From an uncultured Bacteroidota bacterium (lineage in GTDB: Bacteria > Bacteroidota > Bacteroidia > Chitinophagales > Chitinophagaceae): DNA of 64,000 nucleotides. Every line of letters begins with the position of its first letter. Position 1 is the first letter of the stretch. A program made the position numbers and the translations under genes. Shown piece by piece: positions 46,401 through 54,498 of this stretch. The notes beneath the pieces are model-generated. The model searched no databases. It was not told the origin of the DNA and saw only the letters and a program-made list of their open reading frames with translations. Where the stretch lies: assembly GCA_903824665.1 (NCBI GenBank), contig CAIJXT010000014.1:43353-107352 (forward strand), in the 5' to 3' direction.

Positions 46401-48751
46401 TTATTCACAGGCAGGGCCGACAGCCCTTTCGAAACCTCTGTCCATGTTGCGCCGGAATTAGAAGAGTACCATACTCTGCGCTTCATGGTGTCGGGGTTTG
46501 CGCCTATATACTCGTTATTAATATTGCCAAAGCCTACCCAAATACGTGCTGGATTATTTGGGTCAACTGCAATCGAATTGATACCATTGGTGGTACATAT
46601 TGGAGGGGTGATATTTGCCCAAGTAGGCGGCACATCCCCAGCGTTGATCGAATGATACAATTTACCAAAGGTGTCATTCAATGGACTTCTAGTGACTCCA
46701 GCTCTGTCTTTGGTGATGTCCCGGTATGCTATATATACATTATTCGTGTCAATTTCGCCAATATGCAAATCAACGACTATTTTATCATATGGTACAATTA
46801 ATCCATAGAAAACCGGATCGCTCTGAAAAGCTCTCTGCCAGCTGCCAGACGCCCAGTTACTTGCTGTTGGGTCGAAACGCTTTTTCCATACATAGCTGTA
46901 GCCGACATGGGCAGAATTATTAGGGTCAAAATATTGGGGACGGTTGATATTGCTGATTGGTGAGTCTATTGGGGTAGGGACCTCGAAGTCAGTGATGCCG
47001 ATAGGAGTAAATGTCTTGCCAAACATCGGGTGGGGAGAAGTGGCATTATTTTCCCCGAACGCTTTCATTACACCATTCACAGCGAATTTGGCGGTATAGC
47101 CATCTCCGAGCAATACATTTTGCCAAGGTGTAGGAGCTGTTTTACGATAGGCATGTGTTCCAACGTCCTGTCCTCCAGCCATCATTACGCCATCATCAGC
47201 CTCCGTGCCTCCAAAGCCAAAAAACTGTGTCACACCCAGTCCCTTTCCGGTAATGCTATGGCAATACATGTGCCCGGCACTTTTCTTGCGTATTCCGCCA
47301 TCGTTGCCGAAATATATAATATCATAAAGCCCAGTATCAATAGATAGCGAATGCTGGATATACATGCACCGCCCATCTGGATGCCCTGAAGCGGGAAATG
47401 GCTGAAAACTTGCACCCTCATCGACAGACCTTACCAGTGAAGCGGGATAGTTGTCCGACCCAGTACCAAAGTACAAATAATTTGTGGCATAAATTATATT
47501 ATGATTGCCCGAAACCTCAAAATCGGTGATAGCACTTGGGCTCACACCGGGGAAATTATAATTAAGAATTGTTGGGATGTAACCTGATAATGGCGTTTTG
47601 ACCAACAATGTTACGCGGGCTGCGCCATTATGAGCCGTTATCCCCATATAGGCATTGTCGTCGCCCGAAATAGATAGTAGTGCTACGCCATCGCTGAAAA
47701 CGTGGCCATCCTGCCAGCTTTCCTGTGCATATGGAGATGGAAGTGTGAGGATAAGCCTTGTCCATGTACCGCTATGGTAACACCAAAGGTTGCTCGTGCC
47801 ATTCAGCGCAGAAGTACCCACTACCACGGTACCGGTAGTTGCTTTCGAAAACTCAAGGTCGGTACACCAATAACCGCCGGCCGCTATTGTATCAGGTGTA
47901 ATATTTGTCCATGAGTGTGATGGACTGGCCTTGTACAGTATCTTGTCTTCGCTGATGGCGAAAAGCTGCTGTGTGCCTGGCATAAAAGCCACCTTCGTCA
48001 CCCTCGGTATGTGTGTTGAAGACACCATCGAATTAAACACATCGTCTGTATGCCAAGATACACCTCCATCAGTGGTGTATGCCAAGCCAAGTCCATATTG
48101 GTATGTTTTTTTTGCATTGTCCGGGCCACCCGCCGCTATGTAAATCATGTTAGTGTCAGATGGATTTACAGCTATTCCGTGAACGCCACCTATGCCAATT
48201 ACGCTGCTGGCAGTACCTATTGCGCCATCGGTAATATTGCGCCATGAGCGACCGCCGTCATTTGTTTTCCAAAGGCCGCCACCATTAGCACCTGCCAGCA
48301 TCGTCATCGTATCGGGCAAGGGCGCAACCCATATCGCATCTATCCTTCCTTGATTCTCGCAGTTATCAGGATAGTCCGCCGTAACATTGTAATAGTCGTT
48401 AAATGGTCCGAGGCACTTCCAATTTCCCGAATACCCAATTCCGGGACAGTAGTCGTTATAGTGAGTCATGTAACTTGCGAGTGCTAAGTTCATGGGAGCT
48501 ACCATGTCTTCGCCTATTGGCACATCATTGCTTATTCGTTTACCCGACCAAAGCTTTTTTCTTTCGAGAATAGAGGGTCTGCTTTCTTCTCCTGTGAGCG
48601 TCGTGTCAACTATAGCTTGCTGTATAAAATGATCCATTGCCTGATTAAACGATGGCGACGAAAGATGAAAACGTATAGCAGAGTCATACGCTTGGGATAT
48701 AGCTTTAGTACTGCACAGCAATAAAAAACAAAAGATAAGTGTGCGTCTCAT
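43451..48751 (-). CDS. Very large secreted protein: beta-propeller plus right-handed beta-helix, T9SS sorting domain
   Basis: 1766 residues from the ATG at 48751 (MRRTLIFCFLLL, signal peptide); the upstream extension overlaps the neighbouring gene. Residues ~90-850 contain sortilin/BNR-type propeller units (GGLWKTNDGGRSWRNITDG, AYTTDGGVSWHTDDV, VWYSSNSGATWTEVSKG). Residues ~880-1290 form a right-handed parallel beta-helix, followed by a helical region (~1350-1650) rich in Asn and Thr. The last ~80 residues are a T9SS type A domain (VKVYPNPSAGTVTFEYNL ... ALASGMYIYQV). It starts 29 bases after the stop of another T9SS protein gene, so the two form an operon. Confidence 0.85.
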   Translation of the reverse strand: MRRTLIFCFLLLCSTKAISQAYDSAIRFHLSSPSFNQAMDHFIQQAIVDTTLTGEESRPSILERKKLWSGKRISNDVPIGEDMVAPMNLALASYMTHYNDYCPGIGYSGNWKCLGPFNDYYNVTADYPDNCENQGRIDAIWVAPLPDTMTMLAGANGGGLWKTNDGGRSWRNITDGAIGTASSVIGIGGVHGIAVNPSDTNMIYIAAGGPDNAKKTYQYGLGLAYTTDGGVSWHTDDVFNSMVSSTHIPRVTKVAFMPGTQQLFAISEDKILYKASPSHSWTNITPDTIAAGGYWCTDLEFSKATTGTVVVGTSALNGTSNLWCYHSGTWTRLILTLPSPYAQESWQDGHVFSDGVALLSISGDDNAYMGITAHNGAARVTLLVKTPLSGYIPTILNYNFPGVSPSAITDFEVSGNHNIIYATNYLYFGTGSDNYPASLVRSVDEGASFQPFPASGHPDGRCMYIQHSLSIDTGLYDIIYFGNDGGIRKKSAGHMYCHSITGKGLGVTQFFGFGGTEADDGVMMAGGQDVGTHAYRKTAPTPWQNVLLGDGYTAKFAVNGVMKAFGENNATSPHPMFGKTFTPIGITDFEVPTPIDSPISNINRPQYFDPNNSAHVGYSYVWKKRFDPTASNWASGSWQRAFQSDPVFYGLIVPYDKIVVDLHIGEIDTNNVYIAYRDITKDRAGVTRSPLNDTFGKLYHSINAGDVPPTWANITPPICTTNGINSIAVDPNNPARIWVGFGNINNEYIGANPDTMKRRVWYSSNSGATWTEVSKGLSALPVNKLLYRKGSNDELYAGTDAGVFKWNRIACEWECFNNGLPPCTVMDMEFNHCAGKLRIATFGRGIWETPLPIIPPGEDSPIEISSGTTIWDNNMWLQSQVIVKAGAILSISGATIHMPANASIMVEQGAKLLVTNARLTNSCEGCLWGGIQAWGDNTHTQSTAYQGFIRIENSTIEHAKVGVINCNPNPALVNGNGGIIQASGSLFLNNVTAAVFKDYRNLHPVSSVELPDVSYFTNCSFYIDNGYKGTGAWLTPARHISLEGIYGLNIRGCSFNNRHSIYRGTGSGIYAVKSGFSVVPYCYAATTSGCLGTSQRCRFNGLTHGVYIAGAGLPADPTASIDQADFDSVSIGVYVSAQRHVSVTRCNMNIGRGVIAPFVGVGGAPLGCGRNIGVFTQNSPVFRIEENTFTGLTNSFAITPWYNAGVLAANAGNATNRVYRNTFTGLSYGVLGLGNNATGYPSLSGYGLQVSCNSFSSNTNDIYAGGTGGMNGIGLDQRGPTYYGEAGNTFSGSVKNIVNTNPLYTIYYSRYGTGSISTSGLVTIYSGAAEACASTIPPPVTRHPSYMSAPPTALDETMLDDYKAAYYTARNNRTTALAAYNAAIDRGGKTDSLLTFIDTCANMDTFFRVLNDISPFLSQTVLNSAASTAAGHNYAEVLTLLALNPEVIRDYSFLSALATRISMSNEDFETLVTESETNTDRGTLEQNVAMAQAAMDENVNIILMALRSPIDTNVSVLDTTHAGICMDTSSVYYLVDTNSYYRSLDTVEQWLKYVGTPNATYERVGIMYLRGELQDAITLFNSIDSSRMTPSEKEEYIDYYKTGAALYSAATDGRGIFTLNETEISLLDTSGDFEFTSNAARIAAWNLKVNPIVHFPCASLPPVARAGSTPQHPPFSAEASRFQRVKVYPNPSAGTVTFEYNLPSVPNEKVTITVLNMLGEKVMEQEANGNTGKILWQPGALASGMYIYQVTGSRGIAGKGKLVLTR

Positions 48752-48780
48752 AGACTGCGATTTATATGGTGTACATCGAA

Positions 48781-50346
48781 TTATTTTACAATTAATTTCT
48801 GCACCTCTCGATACCCTCGATCGTTTATCAAATGGACATAGTACATGCCAGCCGCCCATTCATGAACTGGTATCCAAATTTTACTGTTTATAGTGCTATT
48901 ATAGATTGTTCGACCAAGAGTATTACTAACGACTATTGTGGAAGGGATATCATTATATTTTTCAATAATCACTGCATCCCGTGAAGGGTTTGGCCAAACA
49001 CTAAATTGAACTTCTGTAGAAAAAACCTGTATTTCATTGGTCCAATTCGTGAATTTCGCAACAAATGCATCAGAAAAACCATTGTGTATATTTGGAAATG
49101 TACCGTTCCCATTCATGTAGTACCCACCCCCAAAAACCAGACCATTCCTCAATGGGTGTATAATATAGCCTACATCCTGTGCTGTACTACCTATTACCTT
49201 TGCATTCAAAAAATTACCCACACTGTCCATGTGCACCACGTAAGCATCCCTACTGCCATATGCAACATTTACCTGTCCGCCTGCAACTTGCGAACAGCCC
49301 ATTATCCATATACTCCTGTCTGTAGCATAGCACACAGCATTGGGATACTCCGTGCCACCACCGCCATAGCAGTTGTCCCACATTATGCCACCTGTGCTAT
49401 CTAGTTGGATAACCCAAATGTTACTACCAGGATCGTTTATTTGATGGCTCACATCTCCATCAGATGAGCCACTTGCTGAGGCAATTAGCAATCCACCTTT
49501 GCCATCAGCCACAGCATTGCAACCTTCATTTTCCACACCACCGTCAAAGCCGCTACCTCCCAACATTTTGCTCCAAACTAATATACCAGAATCATTTAGC
49601 CTTGCTACAAAGGCGTCTGTGGCACCGTGATTGCCAGTACACTCGTTATCGGTTGAGTTGGTAGACCCCACAATATAACAGCCGCCATCTGACGCCATCG
49701 CAACCGCACCACCTAAATCTTCGCCGGTACCGCCATATACCCTGCTCCAAACTTTATCGCCGTTGGTATCAACCTTCAATACCCAGAAATCTCTTGTTCC
49801 TGCACTACCATAATGAAAACCAATATCACCATCGCCGCCATAAGCAGAACCAAACATTATGAATCCGCCGTCGTCAGTCTGTATCATGCTATACAGCATT
49901 TGCGAGCCACTGCCACCATATGCCTTTGTCCAAATACCATTGCCAGCACCATCTTCCTTACGTACCACCCATTTACTCCCATTATTTGCCATGCCGCCTA
50001 ATACAAATTTTTCATCCAGGGTCTGAAACATGAAAGTGTAGGCCGTATCACTCCATGCGCTTTGACGACATTTAAACCACTCTTTTGCTCCATCCGAATT
50101 GTATTTCACAAACACTCCTCTTGGAGACGGAGGAGGGGGGCAAAAGGTGTCCACTATTGGACCAGTAAAAGAGGTTGTGCCAATAACAAGAATAAAGCCA
50201 CCATCAGGTGATTTGGTTACGTAGGACTTTATTTGATCAGCCCCATCACCCCCAATCACCTGCAATGAAAGCATATGCGGCTCCGGCACCTGGGCGGTGG
50301 CGGTAAGTGAGAAAATAAACGCTAAAAAAGCGAGGAGGGACTTCAT
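48781..50346 (-). CDS. Secreted propeller-repeat protein with T9SS sorting domain
   Basis: 521 residues. Signal peptide ends near TATAQ (residue 19). About eight repeats carry the motif G(G/D)GxxFVLGG-like with GGSG/YGG turns and W/DxxG strands (KAYGGSGSQMLYSMIQTDDG; SRVYGGTGEDLGGAVAMASDG; KMLGGSGFDGGVENEGCNAV), a propeller arrangement common in Bacteroidota. The final ~80 residues are a T9SS sorting domain (FSVWPNPSRDAVIIEKY ... WAAGMYYVHLINDRG). It is the first gene of a two-gene unit with the 1766-residue protein. Confidence 0.82.
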   Translation of the reverse strand: MKSLLAFLAFIFSLTATAQVPEPHMLSLQVIGGDGADQIKSYVTKSPDGGFILVIGTTSFTGPIVDTFCPPPPSPRGVFVKYNSDGAKEWFKCRQSAWSDTAYTFMFQTLDEKFVLGGMANNGSKWVVRKEDGAGNGIWTKAYGGSGSQMLYSMIQTDDGGFIMFGSAYGGDGDIGFHYGSAGTRDFWVLKVDTNGDKVWSRVYGGTGEDLGGAVAMASDGGCYIVGSTNSTDNECTGNHGATDAFVARLNDSGILVWSKMLGGSGFDGGVENEGCNAVADGKGGLLIASASGSSDGDVSHQINDPGSNIWVIQLDSTGGIMWDNCYGGGGTEYPNAVCYATDRSIWIMGCSQVAGGQVNVAYGSRDAYVVHMDSVGNFLNAKVIGSTAQDVGYIIHPLRNGLVFGGGYYMNGNGTFPNIHNGFSDAFVAKFTNWTNEIQVFSTEVQFSVWPNPSRDAVIIEKYNDIPSTIVVSNTLGRTIYNSTINSKIWIPVHEWAAGMYYVHLINDRGYREVQKLIVK

Positions 50347-50658
50347 AGCAGGTGATTTGTACTATGAAGATAATAAATGTTTTTAATAAAAATAAAGATT
50401 TTTTTATTTTTTGGGTGGTGTGAGGTGGAAAAGAGGGTGTAATGTGAGCGGGAGTGGCTGCAGACAACAAATGCTGGTGTGAGGGGCCTAGAAAGCGAAG
50501 AATGTGCGCGAGTGGCTTTTCCCGTTTTGTGCTAGATTGCTTCTCCCCGCAGCTATGTACTGTGCCGTGTGCGGTGATCGCAATGACCCATGGGCCACCG
50601 GTAGCACCGTTTCAGCCGGTACAGCCATTTTTTACTTTTTGTCTTTTAATATAATAGG
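50347..50658. other. Gene-free stretch between divergent T9SS and paaE genes
   Basis: About 310 bases without a credible gene. The right end carries the paaE promoter; a GTTTTT/AAAAAT-rich segment lies at 50370-50415. Nothing else recognised. Confidence 0.5.
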
Positions 50659-50666
50659 TACATTTG
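50659..50666 (+). promoter_or_regulatory. -7 promoter element of paaE with -33 TTTG
   Basis: TACATTTG is an exact TAnnTTTG and a TTTG lies at 50638-50641, 17 bases upstream. The ATG is only 10 bases after the box, so the mRNA would be almost leaderless. Confidence 0.65.
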
Positions 50667-50675
50667 CGCCACTAT

Positions 50676-51764
50676 ATGTCAGCACTCAGATTTTATCAGC
50701 TTGCAGTTAAGGACATCCGCTCCGAAACTTCCGATTGTGTCTCTGTATCATTACAGGTTCCCGCCGAATTGGCAGCTACCTTCACCTTTGTTCCGGGGCA
50801 ATACCTCACCTTCCGCAAATTCCTGGATGGGGCAGAGGTGCGCCGGTCTTACTCTATATGCAGCAGTCCTGCCGATGGCGAACTGAGGGTTGCCATCAAA
50901 AAGGTAGAAAACGGCAAATTTTCCACCTATGCCTGCCACGTGTTAAAGGCCGGCGATGTGCTGGAGGTGATGCCGCCAATGGGCAACTTTACACCGCGCA
51001 TCAAAACCGCCGGTGCCAAAAACTACCTGGCATTTGCCGCGGGTAGTGGCATTACGCCCATCATGAGCATTATGCGCACCGTGCTCGCGCAGGATCCGGA
51101 GAGCACCTTTACACTCGTATATGGAAATCGCTCGCGCAATACCATCATTTTCCGCGAGGCCATAGAGGCGCTGAAGAACCAGTACATGTTGCGCCTGCGC
51201 CTCTACCACGTACTCAGCCGCGAGTATATGGATATCCCGCTGTTCAGCGGCAGGCTCAATGCCGGCAAATGTGCCGAGTTTTGCGAAAAACTCATAGACG
51301 TCACCGCTATAGACGAGGCATTTATCTGCGGCCCCGAAGAAATGATACTGTCTGTGCGGCAGCAACTCACCGATATGGGCATGCCCGCTGAAAAGGTGCA
51401 CATAGAGCTCTTCACCTCGCCCGACCAGCCCAAAAAGGCAAACGAAAACTGGGTGTCGGCACACAAGACCGCCGATGGCCCCAGGAGTAAGGTGAGCATC
51501 ACCCTCGATGGTGCTACATTCGATATGGAGGTGCCCTTCAACGGCGAGAGCATTCTGGATGCCGCGCTCAAGAGTGGCGCCGATCTGCCCTATGCCTGCA
51601 AGGGCGGGGTATGCTGCACCTGCCGCGCCATGGTGACAGAGGGCGAGGTAGAGATGGAAGTGAACTATGCCCTGGAGCACGATGAGATCGAGAAAGGGTA
51701 TGTGCTTACTTGCCAGGCACACCCCCGCACAGAGCGCGTAGTCATCGATTTCGATGCCCGGTAA
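50676..51764 (+). CDS. paaE: 1,2-phenylacetyl-CoA epoxidase, reductase subunit E
   Basis: 362 residues from the ATG; the TTG at 50664 lies inside the promoter box. The N-terminal FAD domain has RRSYSICSSP, the NAD(P)H domain has GSGITPIMSIM and CGPEEM, and the C-terminal plant-type [2Fe-2S] ferredoxin has YACKGGVCCTCRAMV plus a fourth Cys in VLTCQA. PaaE passes electrons from NADPH to the PaaA diiron centre. It is separated from paaABC by about 26 kb. Confidence 0.93.
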   Translation: MSALRFYQLAVKDIRSETSDCVSVSLQVPAELAATFTFVPGQYLTFRKFLDGAEVRRSYSICSSPADGELRVAIKKVENGKFSTYACHVLKAGDVLEVMPPMGNFTPRIKTAGAKNYLAFAAGSGITPIMSIMRTVLAQDPESTFTLVYGNRSRNTIIFREAIEALKNQYMLRLRLYHVLSREYMDIPLFSGRLNAGKCAEFCEKLIDVTAIDEAFICGPEEMILSVRQQLTDMGMPAEKVHIELFTSPDQPKKANENWVSAHKTADGPRSKVSITLDGATFDMEVPFNGESILDAALKSGADLPYACKGGVCCTCRAMVTEGEVEMEVNYALEHDEIEKGYVLTCQAHPRTERVVIDFDAR

Positions 51765-51833
51765 CTGCATGACGTTTTATTGAATGTTCAAAAAGAATAT
51801 CTGTAAAAGTTATGGATTTTTAAAAATGGCGAT

Positions 51834-51841
51834 TATATTTG
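51834..51841 (+). promoter_or_regulatory. -7 promoter element before the outer-membrane protein gene at 51872
   Basis: TATATTTG, exact TAnnTTTG, 30 bases before the ATG. Confidence 0.55.
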
Positions 51842-51871
51842 CAAGACTAAATAACAAAAACACACTCCGAT

Positions 51872-52585
51872 ATGAAAAAACTGATCCTCGCTTTATTAGC
51901 TGCTGGAAGTTTTGCCACAGCAAACGCTCAGGAACCAAGAAGTATTCTGTTGTATGGCGATGTTAGCTTACATCAGGTAAGACAATCATCGCTTGAAAAA
52001 AACACTATGTGGAGTGCAGCTCCTGGAGTTGGTTACCAATTCAACCACAACTGGACTGTAGGTGCAAATATCGCATGGGGTCAGGACGCTACTAAAGACA
52101 GCACTGGCAGCAAAATGACACACAACATGTACCGCGCAGGTGCTTTCGCACGTTACTCACAGTACATCCGCAGAAGCGAAATATTCTTCTGGTTTGCACA
52201 GTATGAGTTCGCTTACGCTGGCGGTTACACAACCAACGAAGGCAACCCTGCTACAAGCAAGCACAACGGTATCTACACTTCATTGTTCCCGGCTCTGGGT
52301 GTGAATGTAGGTCGTGGCATCGCAATGAACTTCTCAGTTGGTGGTGTTAACTACGCTACTGATAAAGTAGACGGCGCTACTTACAGCACTAACACACTGA
52401 ACCTTACTTTCGGTCAGATGATGAACTTCGGTATCAGCAAAAACTTCAATTGCGGTCACAAAATGCACGCTCATCACGAGCCAGGCGACGAAGTACACCG
52501 TCGTAAAGTGGACAAAATGGAAGACGAAGATGATGACGCTCCAAAACCAAAGAAAAAACAACGCAGCAGGGATGAAGATGAATAA
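51872..52585 (+). CDS. Outer-membrane beta-barrel protein with charged C-terminal tail
   Basis: 237 residues. Signal peptide MKKLILALLAAGSFATANAQ. Residues ~25-195 form an eight-stranded barrel (VGYQFNHNWTVGANIAWGQD; GAFARYSQYIRR; MNFGISKNF). The last ~40 residues are His- and Asp/Glu/Lys-rich (CGHKMHAHHEPGDE, EDEDDDAPKPKKKQ), perhaps metal-binding or periplasm-exposed. Codon choice (GCT, AAC, AAA) is of the highly expressed type, unlike neighbours, suggesting an abundant protein. Confidence 0.78.
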   Translation: MKKLILALLAAGSFATANAQEPRSILLYGDVSLHQVRQSSLEKNTMWSAAPGVGYQFNHNWTVGANIAWGQDATKDSTGSKMTHNMYRAGAFARYSQYIRRSEIFFWFAQYEFAYAGGYTTNEGNPATSKHNGIYTSLFPALGVNVGRGIAMNFSVGGVNYATDKVDGATYSTNTLNLTFGQMMNFGISKNFNCGHKMHAHHEPGDEVHRRKVDKMEDEDDDAPKPKKKQRSRDEDE

Positions 52586-52610
52586 TCAATCATTTTCTGT
52601 TCAGATATCA

Positions 52611-52637
52611 CAAAGTCCCGCATCTTGCGGGACTTTG
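52611..52637 (+). terminator. Hairpin terminator after the outer-membrane protein gene
   Basis: Perfect 12-bp arms CAAAGTCCCGCA / TGCGGGACTTTG with a TCT loop, 25 bases after the stop. Confidence 0.75.
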
Positions 52638-52732
52638 TACATTTACACCCGCGGCCGATGATCTCACTCACCACCTGCCGGTACATAATATTCCCGCTGA
52701 TTTTACGTTAATAGTTCCATACCCGCTATCAT

Positions 52733-53383
52733 ATGCGCATATCCTTATTTCTGCTCTGTGTTATCCTGTCGCTGTCGGCCTCTGCCCGCGACACTACCGC
52801 AAGGGCACCATACAACTACGATGGGGCTGCCTTCCGCAAGGGCGTCACCATTGCAACACTGGCCGTAGGTTTCGGCAACGACTACCGCAGCAGCTATACC
52901 GTGCCCACCGGCTTCGAGAAGGGTAAAACCAGTGGTTTCGCTCCTATACTCGCCCGTGTAGAGTATGCAGTAAGCAATAAAGTCAGTCTGGCATTCAACG
53001 CCGCTGTGGGTTCCATCTACTTCAACTCCTTCCGGCTTGATAGCGGATACAATGGCCTAATCAGGAGGTCAGCCACCAACAAGTTGCGCCTGCTGAGTGG
53101 TGGCATTGCCGCCTATTATCATCTGGGTCACTTGTTCCGTGTAGACCGCCTCGACCCCTATATTGGCGGCGGAATTGCACTCAATAATCTGTTCTATACC
53201 GCTTTTCCCGAGGGCGACAGTACAGTGGAAAAGAAGAGCCATACCGCCACACCGCTGCTCAAAGCCGGAGTGCGCTACTATTTCTCAGACAAGGTCAGCA
53301 TCTGTGCCGAAGCCGGGTATGACCGGGTGAGCATGGTCAGTGCAGGGTTTTCGTGCAGGATACCGGGCCGGAAAAAGGCATAG
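52733..53383 (+). CDS. Predicted outer-membrane beta-barrel protein
   Basis: 216 residues with a signal peptide ending at SASA (about residue 18). Alternating hydrophobic strands (VTIATLAVGFGNDY; PILARVEYAVSNKVSLAFNAAVG; LLSGGIAAYYHLGH; PLLKAGVRYYFSDKVSICAEAGYD) fit a small 8-10-strand barrel. No catalytic motif. The C-terminal strand lacks a terminal aromatic and ends in Gly-Arg-Lys-Lys-Ala, which is unusual. Function unknown. Confidence 0.7.
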   Translation: MRISLFLLCVILSLSASARDTTARAPYNYDGAAFRKGVTIATLAVGFGNDYRSSYTVPTGFEKGKTSGFAPILARVEYAVSNKVSLAFNAAVGSIYFNSFRLDSGYNGLIRRSATNKLRLLSGGIAAYYHLGHLFRVDRLDPYIGGGIALNNLFYTAFPEGDSTVEKKSHTATPLLKAGVRYYFSDKVSICAEAGYDRVSMVSAGFSCRIPGRKKA

Positions 53384-53442
53384 CAGTACCCCAAACACTG
53401 GCACAACCCTGTAATAGTAGTAACTGTTATCTCTTTACTTGT

Positions 53443-53450
53443 TACCTTTG
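53443..53450 (+). promoter_or_regulatory. -7 promoter element before the phosphatidylserine decarboxylase gene
   Basis: TACCTTTG, exact TAnnTTTG, 21 bases before the ATG. Confidence 0.55.
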
Positions 53451-53471
53451 CACCGTCAATCATAACAGGTT

Positions 53472-54131
53472 ATGAAAATTCACCGCGAAGGGTATCTCTA
53501 CATAGTTATTGCTACAGTATTATGGATCGGTCTGGCCTGGCTAGCCAACCATTTTATACCGGATGCGCTGTTCTGGCTCACTGCCTCCATTACCTTTGTA
53601 CTGTTCCTTTTGTGGTTCTGGGTAGTAGCATTCTTCCGTATGCCTGTGCGCAATATGGTGCATGGCGAATCTAAGATCATCGCTCCGGCAGATGGCAAAG
53701 TAGTTGTGATCGAGGAGACCTTTGAGCCGGAGTATTTCAAAGAAAAGCGCCTGCAGGTTTCGATCTTTATGTCGCCTATAAATGTGCACGTAAACCGCAA
53801 CCCTGTAAGTGGTGTGATCAAGTACATGAAATACCATGCGGGCAAATATCTGGTAGCCTGGCATCCCAAATCATCTACTGAAAACGAACGTACTACCATC
53901 GTAATCGGCAACGATAATGGCGACATATTGATGCGCCAGATAGCAGGAGCCCTTGCGCGCCGTATCTGCTACTATGTAAAGGAAGGTGATGTGGTAGCCC
54001 AAAACGGGGAATTTGGTTTCATCAAGTTCGGCTCCCGTGTAGATTTGTTCCTGCCCCTGGGCACGCGTGTGGACGTGAAGATAGGCGACGTAGTGAAGGG
54101 TGGGGTAACAGTGGTAGCACACAACTGGTAA
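53472..54131 (+). CDS. psd: Phosphatidylserine decarboxylase (short, Bacteroidota/archaeal type)
   Basis: 219 residues. Two membrane segments (residues ~9-30, 33-55), then the decarboxylase domain with APADGKVVVIEE, IFMSPINVHVNR and the self-cleavage site G187-S188 in IKFGSRVDLFLP, which yields the pyruvoyl group. It converts phosphatidylserine to phosphatidylethanolamine. The short form is standard for the phylum. No phosphatidylserine synthase gene lies beside it. Confidence 0.93.
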   Translation: MKIHREGYLYIVIATVLWIGLAWLANHFIPDALFWLTASITFVLFLLWFWVVAFFRMPVRNMVHGESKIIAPADGKVVVIEETFEPEYFKEKRLQVSIFMSPINVHVNRNPVSGVIKYMKYHAGKYLVAWHPKSSTENERTTIVIGNDNGDILMRQIAGALARRICYYVKEGDVVAQNGEFGFIKFGSRVDLFLPLGTRVDVKIGDVVKGGVTVVAHNW

Positions 54132-54165
54132 CAACTTTTAACAACGGTAATTGTAATATTTACAC

Positions 54166-54173
54166 TATTTTTG
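54166..54173 (+). promoter_or_regulatory. -7 promoter element before the Cys/Lys-rich small protein
   Basis: TATTTTTG, exact TAnnTTTG, 19 bases before the ATG. Confidence 0.55.
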
Positions 54174-54192
54174 TACCTCTAAAACTAAACAA

Positions 54193-54402
54193 ATGAAGAA
54201 AATAACATTGTTGCTCGCTGCGGTTGCTATGCTCGCTGGTGGTGCATTTGCAGAAGAAAAAGCATGTTGCAAGAAGAAAGGCGAAAAATGCCATAAAGAA
54301 GCAGGATCTTGCTGCAAAGACAAGAAAGATGGCAAGAAGCATTGCGACAAAGATGCTGAAGCTAAAGAAGCAAAGAAAGAAGCTCCAAAATCTAACTCAT
54401 AG
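54193..54402 (+). CDS. Small secreted Cys/Lys-rich protein
   Basis: 69 residues. A clean signal peptide (MKKITLLLAAVAMLAGGAFA, cleavage after residue 20) precedes a 49-residue mature part with six Cys (ACCKKKGEKCHKEAGSCCKD and KHC) and about one third Lys, ending in a Glu/Ala/Lys tail. Its own promoter and a good terminator bracket it, and the codon use suggests high expression. It could bind metal or protect thiols. No family recognised. Confidence 0.7.
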   Translation: MKKITLLLAAVAMLAGGAFAEEKACCKKKGEKCHKEAGSCCKDKKDGKKHCDKDAEAKEAKKEAPKSNS

Positions 54403-54416
54403 TATATTGACTCTTT

Positions 54417-54455
54417 TTAAGCAGATGCACCGATCGGGGCATCTGCTTAATTTTT
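54417..54455 (+). terminator. Intrinsic terminator of the small Cys/Lys-rich gene
   Basis: Arms TTAAGCAGATGC (54417-54428) and GCATCTGCTTAA (54439-54450), 10-base loop, then TTTTTG. Perfect 12-bp stem. Confidence 0.85.
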
Positions 54456-54498
54456 GTAAGAGCCCACCAGTGTCTGCTCTGACACCAGAAATAGCCCC

